Assembly: GCA_963602445.1 (NCBI GenBank)
Contig: CAVCIY010000030.1
Span: 1 to 9,867, forward strand
Direction: 5' to 3'
DNA: 9,867 nt
DNA from: Alangreenwoodia sp963602445
Lineage (GTDB): Bacteria > Bacillota > Clostridia > Peptostreptococcales > Anaerovoracaceae
Under the pieces are notes generated by a model. The model was not told the origin of the DNA, did no database searches, and saw nothing but the letters and a program-made list of their open reading frames with translations. A program made the position numbers and the translations under genes. Below, piece by piece: positions 7,801 to 9,867 of this stretch (positions are counted from its first letter, which is position 1; each line of letters starts with the position of its first letter).

Positions 7801-8312
7801 CAAAATCTGCAAGATATGCGAATTATAAATTTTCAACATATGTCTTGGAAAGCTTTTTTGATTCTGTTCTCGAAAATGCCAATGTACACCTTGATATAAT
7901 GAGCTCGGGCGAGTACAGACTTGTCTCGAAAAAGGAAGGCGACAACAGAAGTGCAAACGGTCTGGACATAGAGGTTTATGACGAATTCACCCAAAAGAAG
8001 AGAAAGACATCATCACTTTCCGGAGGAGAATCATTTGAGGTCTCACTTGCTTTGGCACTCGGTCTTTCGGATGTTGCGCAGCGAGAAAATGCCGGTCAGA
8101 TTCAGATCGATTGCATGTTTATAGATGAGGGCTTCGGCTCACTCGACAACAAATCACTTCAAAAAGCGCTCGAGGTGCTAAACAAGCTTTCAGCCGGGAG
8201 CCGCCAAATCGGGATAATATCACATGTTGAGGCGCTGGAGCAGTACCTGGTCGGCAGGCAGTTTACAGTAAAAGGCAGTGACAAGGGCAGTGTCGTGATT
8301 GCGGGCATATAA
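4848..8312 (+). CDS. sbcC: Nuclease ATPase subunit SbcC (Rad50-type)
   Basis: A 1154-residue SMC-like ATPase that opens and closes the SbcD active site and tethers DNA. Walker A is GDTGAGKT (34-41), the Q-loop is LSQGEF (Q170), the zinc hook is CPVCGR (C584, C587), the ABC signature is LSGGES (1057-1062), Walker B is MFIDE (D1093, E1094) with the D-loop SLD (1098-1100), and the H-loop has H1126. Long Lys/Glu-rich coiled-coil arms flank the hook, roughly 300-575 and 600-960. All catalytic parts are intact. It is longer than E. coli SbcC but close to Bacillus forms. The start lies one base after the sbcD stop, with only a loose SD (ggaaatgggg), which fits translational coupling. After the stop an AT-only inverted repeat (8322-8340) is a poor terminator, so some read-through into the hsp20 leader is possible. 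Confidence 0.97.
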   Translation: MRPHRLIIENFGPFAQKTEINFDLMGDGLYLISGDTGAGKTTIFDALVYALYGEASGSGRSKLETVDYHSDYAVHVIEKNGKTLIKNDPLMVELNFSAKGRTYNIKRTISWGEKGTNQKALKEAFLSDAEGVQIEYSNKADGEKNSVTVKIVEITGLDAKQFRQIIMLSQGEFRKFLEADSKEREIILGKIYDNSAYKDLQVRMDAVAKRLSDDIKGACDKIKTELGIISANIDDAANLCCEAISDDETVSDVSANDGKSLRIEFDLYKEIFLDENACENETLLETVDEAAFKINAFSEDADRVISQCDSSLHMLSEQKGKAEGINDKFRKLDEALEKEKKLRTREPLMKQLEKKVTHAKDALSIYPTEEKWRNDIENIKGVDGVKEGTENELKSAEAELSEKEVNLRVLAAEKERTEREEEPKIALIDEKINNFSNIIPVYDEFEQKSKVLRAADKEKKKAEEARYKAENALNSSKKEEAACKAEIDKLQSVSSESLLLCEKNRKENEGRYKIVLGITDLYEDLKNLSAEAEKKAASYEKAKLSAVKSLENYGNLYEKFLKGQSGLLAKELREHIEADGKAACPVCGRMHRKGETAEFALLQDDIPERKDVDDAKAAADADADRERSLDKEIADLRSDIENKNQKILDDAKGLFGDEIALEEIRDENFLRRMKEDFEEKNKSLESKFEDEKKKLAKKTEIEKKYSNLSDKIIPEREKEFIFLRAEFESADRAYVKAKTESENTEKKLENYPKTKELAVQSAKNLRMERESIKEAVKKASEAEKKCQEEISNLIGRIKELKNKLRQQQESEEKSRKAFEEKIEKSGFMDEDEYHTALDPMLLIDLIPKEDITEEMAEYILKYDRCMIPHEKSEFSGKLLDKAVSRGSETVERYLRNCEVNFRETESLRSETKSLFRVDIKEIERKIEDADNNLKDLREKSEKLRGSIRNISACRSKIEEYLNHKIRYEKLLNKISPVSDTANGKSKSARYANYKFSTYVLESFFDSVLENANVHLDIMSSGEYRLVSKKEGDNRSANGLDIEVYDEFTQKKRKTSSLSGGESFEVSLALALGLSDVAQRENAGQIQIDCMFIDEGFGSLDNKSLQKALEVLNKLSAGSRQIGIISHVEALEQYLVGRQFTVKGSDKGSVVIAGI

Positions 8313-8348
8313 AAGATTTAAAAATTTTTTTAAAAAATTTAAAAGTTT

Positions 8349-8375
8349 TTAGCACTCTCGTGTTTAGAGTGCTAA
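8349..8375 (+). promoter_or_regulatory. CIRCE operator (HrcA binding site)
   Basis: TTAGCACTC (8349-8357), nine bases, then GAGTGCTAA (8367-8375). Both arms match the CIRCE consensus at all nine positions and the spacer length is exact. HrcA binds this element and represses heat-shock genes until stress titrates GroEL. It lies about 190 bases before hsp20 and overlaps the predicted -35 region, the expected place for a repressor. The paired arms extend into flanking A/T bases to 12 bp. Confidence 0.97.
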
Positions 8376-8391
8376 AAAGGAGGTATATATA
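8363..8391 (+). promoter_or_regulatory. Probable hsp20 promoter overlapping CIRCE
   Basis: TTTAGA (8363-8368), a 17-base spacer and TATATA (8386-8391). The -35 box falls within the CIRCE spacer and right arm, so HrcA binding would block it. The -35 matches the consensus at four of six positions, so the exact placement is uncertain; a start near 8398 would give a leader of about 168 bases. The aaggagg at 8377-8383 inside the spacer has no start codon in reach and is not read as an SD. Confidence 0.55.
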
Positions 8392-8452
8392 AGACGAAGG
8401 CAAGGCCGGGCCAAGAAAATATTACGGATACATGGTCATGAAAAAGAATGTG

Positions 8453-8509
8453 TCATTCATGAAACAGAAAATCATTCATGAGGAAAAGAATCATTAATGA
8501 ATGAGAGAA
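8453..8509 (+). repeat. Three 19-bp imperfect tandem repeats in the hsp20 leader
   Basis: Units begin at 8453 (tcattcatgaaacagaaaa), 8472 (tcattcatgaggaaaagaa) and 8491 (tcattaatgaatgagagaa), exactly 19 bases apart. A related tcatgaaaaagaa occurs at 8436. tcattcat at 8472-8479 can pair with atgaatga at 8497-8504 (8 bp). The segment lies between the promoter and the SD of hsp20, so it would be part of the mRNA leader. Confidence 0.75.
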
Positions 8510-8529
8510 TGGTTCATAAAAAAGCAAAG

Positions 8530-8559
8530 CATTCTTGATAAGATGACCGGACAAGGAGG
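8530..8559 (+). promoter_or_regulatory. Possible SD-masking hairpin (candidate RNA thermometer) of hsp20
   Basis: ttcttg (8532-8537) can pair with caagga (8552-8557) in six base pairs, one of them G-U, covering most of the SD aaggagg (8553-8559); after one mismatch c8530 can pair with g8559. Short weak helices that melt on heating control many small heat-shock genes, so the idea fits the family. The stem is short and could be chance, and a competing tctt/aaga hairpin exists at 8533-8543. Confidence 0.3.
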
Positions 8560-8565
8560 AACAAA

Positions 8566-9039
8566 ATGTTAGCAATCAGACCAGCTTTTACACAGACAGG
8601 ATTAAGAAATTTTGACAATATATTCAGTGATTTTGGAAGAGCATTTTCAGATTCATTTTTCAATACTCCATTTATGAGTGGTATATCTGAATCGGCATTC
8701 TCGGGCATGAAGACAGATGTGAGAAAAGAAGACGGACTTTATCTGATGGAAGTCGACTTGCCGGGATACAGCAAAGAGGAAATCAATGCAGAACTGAAGG
8801 ACGGTTATCTTACAATTTCGGCAGAGCACAAATCTGAATCGGAAGATAAAAAGGATGACGGTTATGTGATGAAGGAACGCAGATTCGGAAGCTGCAGCAG
8901 AAGCTTTTATGTAGGCGAAGGTGTTGCGGAAGAAGATATCAAGGCAGCATACCGCGACGGAATCCTGCATCTCTCGTTCCCTGCAGAGGATACAAAGGAA
9001 CAAATTGAAGAACCAAAGAAAATTTTGATTGAAGGATAA
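8566..9039 (+). CDS. Small heat-shock protein, Hsp20/alpha-crystallin family
   Basis: A 157-residue ATP-independent chaperone that binds unfolding proteins in the cytosol and holds them for the DnaK/ClpB machinery. An N-terminal arm (1-48) rich in Phe is followed by an alpha-crystallin domain at about 49-142, which opens with KTDVRKEDGLYLMEVDLPG. The family signature A-x-x-x-G-I-L is at A128-G132-I133-L134, and the C-terminal I-x-I oligomer anchor is ILI at 153-155. Length is typical. The ATG follows the strong SD aaggagg (8553-8559) by six bases. It is a single-gene unit with its own CIRCE operator, a long leader, and a terminator at 9222-9254, so heat-shock induction through HrcA is the natural reading. 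Confidence 0.96.
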   Translation: MLAIRPAFTQTGLRNFDNIFSDFGRAFSDSFFNTPFMSGISESAFSGMKTDVRKEDGLYLMEVDLPGYSKEEINAELKDGYLTISAEHKSESEDKKDDGYVMKERRFGSCSRSFYVGEGVAEEDIKAAYRDGILHLSFPAEDTKEQIEEPKKILIEG

Positions 9040-9102
9040 GTCGAAAAGTCGTTAAGTCGTTAAGTCGAAAAGACGATAAGACGATAAGTTGATAGTCGAT
9101 AA
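9040..9102 (+). repeat. 8-bp microsatellite directly after the hsp20 stop
   Basis: Eight consecutive units of the form g-t/a-c-g-n-n-a-a: gtcgaaaa, gtcgttaa (twice), gtcgaaaa, gacgataa (twice), a seven-base gttgata, and gtcgataa. The array begins at the base after the TAA. The units fall into three variants arranged in pairs, which suggests stepwise slippage and later change. No coding role is possible, since the repeat contains frequent stops. Confidence 0.85.
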
Positions 9103-9221
9103 GCACAAGTAAATAGGCATAGACTAAAAGATTTAAATTAAGAGCCGTAAACTAATAGGCAAATTACAAACAACAAACAGCTTTAGCCGGCTAACCTCCT
9201 ATAAAAAACGATATGGCGCTG
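9103..9221 (+). other. AT-rich spacer without a gene
   Basis: I see no coding or RNA gene here. The only structure is a 12-bp perfect palindrome, ttagccggctaa (9183-9194), followed at once by cctcct, which reads as an SD-like aggagg on the minus strand but has no start codon or open frame behind it. Confidence 0.5.
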
Positions 9222-9254
9222 CCCTCCGGGATTTAATCCCCGGAGGGTATTTTT
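9222..9254 (+). terminator. Intrinsic terminator of hsp20
   Basis: ccctccggg (9222-9230) pairs perfectly with cccggaggg (9239-9247) across an eight-base loop. The following tattttta has only five T in a row (9250-9254), so the T-tract is shorter than in the other two terminators of the window, but the stem is strongly GC-rich. It lies about 180 bases after the hsp20 stop. Confidence 0.85.
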
Positions 9255-9268
9255 ATGTAATTTTTGTA

Positions 9269-9297
9269 TTGCAACGATCGGCAGATGATAGTATAAA
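9269..9297 (+). promoter_or_regulatory. Promoter of the U32-family gene
   Basis: TTGCAA (9269-9274), a 17-base spacer and TATAAA (9292-9297). It sits directly after the hsp20 terminator and predicts a start near 9304 with a leader of about 148 bases. Spacing is ideal and each box differs from consensus at one or two positions. Confidence 0.65.
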
Positions 9298-9306
9298 GAA
9301 TACAAA

Positions 9307-9353
9307 GGCTTTGAGATTTGTTATAAGAAATTTGAATAAATATTTTCAAAGCC
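9307..9353 (+). repeat. 8-bp inverted repeat at the start of the U32 leader
   Basis: ggctttga (9307-9314) and tcaaagcc (9346-9353) are perfect complements around a 31-base AT-rich loop, placed where the transcript should begin. The right arm runs into gccctccgg (9351-9359), a nine-base copy of the preceding terminator's left arm (9221-9229). No known riboswitch class is recognised. Role unknown. Confidence 0.5.
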
Positions 9354-9451
9354 CTCCGGCGCTAGGCGTTATACGGAAAATATAAGATAAAAACAGAAAT
9401 CATGCGGCAAATGCGGAAATGGCATGATTGTGGAATTATAGGAGAGTGGAA

Positions 9452-9867
9452 ATGGCTGAACTTTTGGCTCCTGCCGGCAGCATGCCGGCTCTTAAAGCTG
9501 CAATTTCAAACGGCTGTGACGCTGTTTACCTCGGAATGCGCAAATTCGGCGCGCGTGCTTATTCTGACAATTTTGATATCGAGTCTCTTGCTGAGGCAGT
9601 CAGATATGCGCACATAAGAGACGTAAAGATTTATGTCACGATGAATACTATCATTTTTGAGGATGAACTAAGTGACATGCATAAGATGCTTCATGCGATA
9701 AATGAACTTGGCGTTGACGGCGTAATAGTTCAGGACCTTGCCGTATTAAAATATATTGTCGAAAATTTTGAGGACATGCAGGCTCATTGTTCGACTCAAA
9801 TGGGAATTGATGACCTTGAGGGAACGCTTCTTTTTAAGGAGCTTGGTGCGAAGCGTGTTGTCCTGGC
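9452..9867 (+). CDS. U32-family protein (peptidase U32-like), 3' end outside window
   Basis: The first 138 residues of a U32-family protein; the frame is open to the window edge. The N-terminal signature is clear: ELLAPAGS (3-10), GCDAVYLG (21-28), FGARAYSDNF (32-41), then VQDLAV (93-98) and CSTQM (113-117) on the expected TIM-barrel strands. Although named peptidases, characterised members (RlhA, TrhP) hydroxylate rRNA or tRNA bases using a prephenate-linked pathway, and other members act in ubiquinone synthesis. Which branch this is cannot be told without the C-terminal half, where RlhA/TrhP-type cysteines and any DUF3656 extension would lie. The ATG is supported by aggagag at 9440-9446, five bases upstream. 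It has its own promoter and is separated from hsp20 by a terminator. Confidence 0.93.
   Translation, partial: MAELLAPAGSMPALKAAISNGCDAVYLGMRKFGARAYSDNFDIESLAEAVRYAHIRDVKIYVTMNTIIFEDELSDMHKMLHAINELGVDGVIVQDLAVLKYIVENFEDMQAHCSTQMGIDDLEGTLLFKELGAKRVVL

Noticed and set aside
8319..8340. AT-only inverted repeat after sbcC as a terminator
   Set aside because: The stem aaatttttt/aaaaaattt has no GC pair and leaves a one-base loop, so it is too weak to call a terminator.
8432..8497. 21-codon open frame in the hsp20 leader
   Set aside because: No SD precedes it and its ATG codons come from the 19-base repeat; kept only as part of a finding.
8513..8560. tRNA or other structured RNA gene in the hsp20 leader or other gaps
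   Set aside because: No cloverleaf, T-loop consensus or known riboswitch core was seen in any gap.
9183..9200. 12-bp palindrome plus aggagg on the minus strand as a minus-strand gene start
   Set aside because: No start codon lies at a workable distance and no open frame follows on that strand.
1..9867. An undescribed defence or mobile system
   Set aside because: SbcCD, Hsp20, U32 and YhgE/Pip are ordinary chromosomal families; there is no transposase, integrase, toxin-antitoxin pair or attachment site. Only the repeat patterns are out of the ordinary.

Overview
The window looks like chromosomal DNA of a Gram-positive anaerobe of the Firmicutes, probably class Clostridia. The support is a moderately low GC content, strong purine-rich Shine-Dalgarno sites (ggaggg, aaggagg, aggagag), a YhgE/Pip-family envelope protein, an SbcD-SbcC pair with only one base between the genes, and an HrcA/CIRCE heat-shock operator. 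All recognised genes lie on the + strand. The genus cannot be fixed from the sequence alone.

Layout: the last 29 codons of an unrecognised gene (1-90) end at a strong intrinsic terminator whose 3' half is tandemly copied. A leader of about 300 bases then precedes a large membrane protein of the YhgE/Pip family (533-2896) with a long Ser/Gly-rich heptad-repeat stalk. Its terminator (2980-3013) is also followed by tandem copies of its own 3' half. A well-formed promoter (3227-3255) starts a leader of about 330 bases that carries a near-perfect 30-bp tandem array and leads into sbcD (3593-4846) and sbcC (4848-8312), the two subunits of the Mre11/Rad50-type nuclease. Next comes a perfect CIRCE operator overlapping a promoter, a leader of about 170 bases with 19-bp repeats and a possible SD-masking hairpin, and a small heat-shock protein gene, hsp20 (8566-9039). 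An 8-bp microsatellite, an intrinsic terminator and another promoter follow. The window ends inside a U32-family gene (9452 to beyond the end).

How the genes work together: sbcD and sbcC form one translation-coupled unit for processing DNA ends and hairpins. hsp20 is a separate heat-shock unit under HrcA. The YhgE and U32 genes appear to be independent transcription units. I see no mobile element, CRISPR array, RNA gene or defence island.

The most unusual property is that every sizeable intergenic gap holds its own unrelated tandem array (units of about 45, 44, 30, 19 and 8 bp). In two gaps the repeated unit is the 3' arm plus T-tract of an intrinsic terminator. This is a sequence observation; what causes it and whether it matters are unknown.
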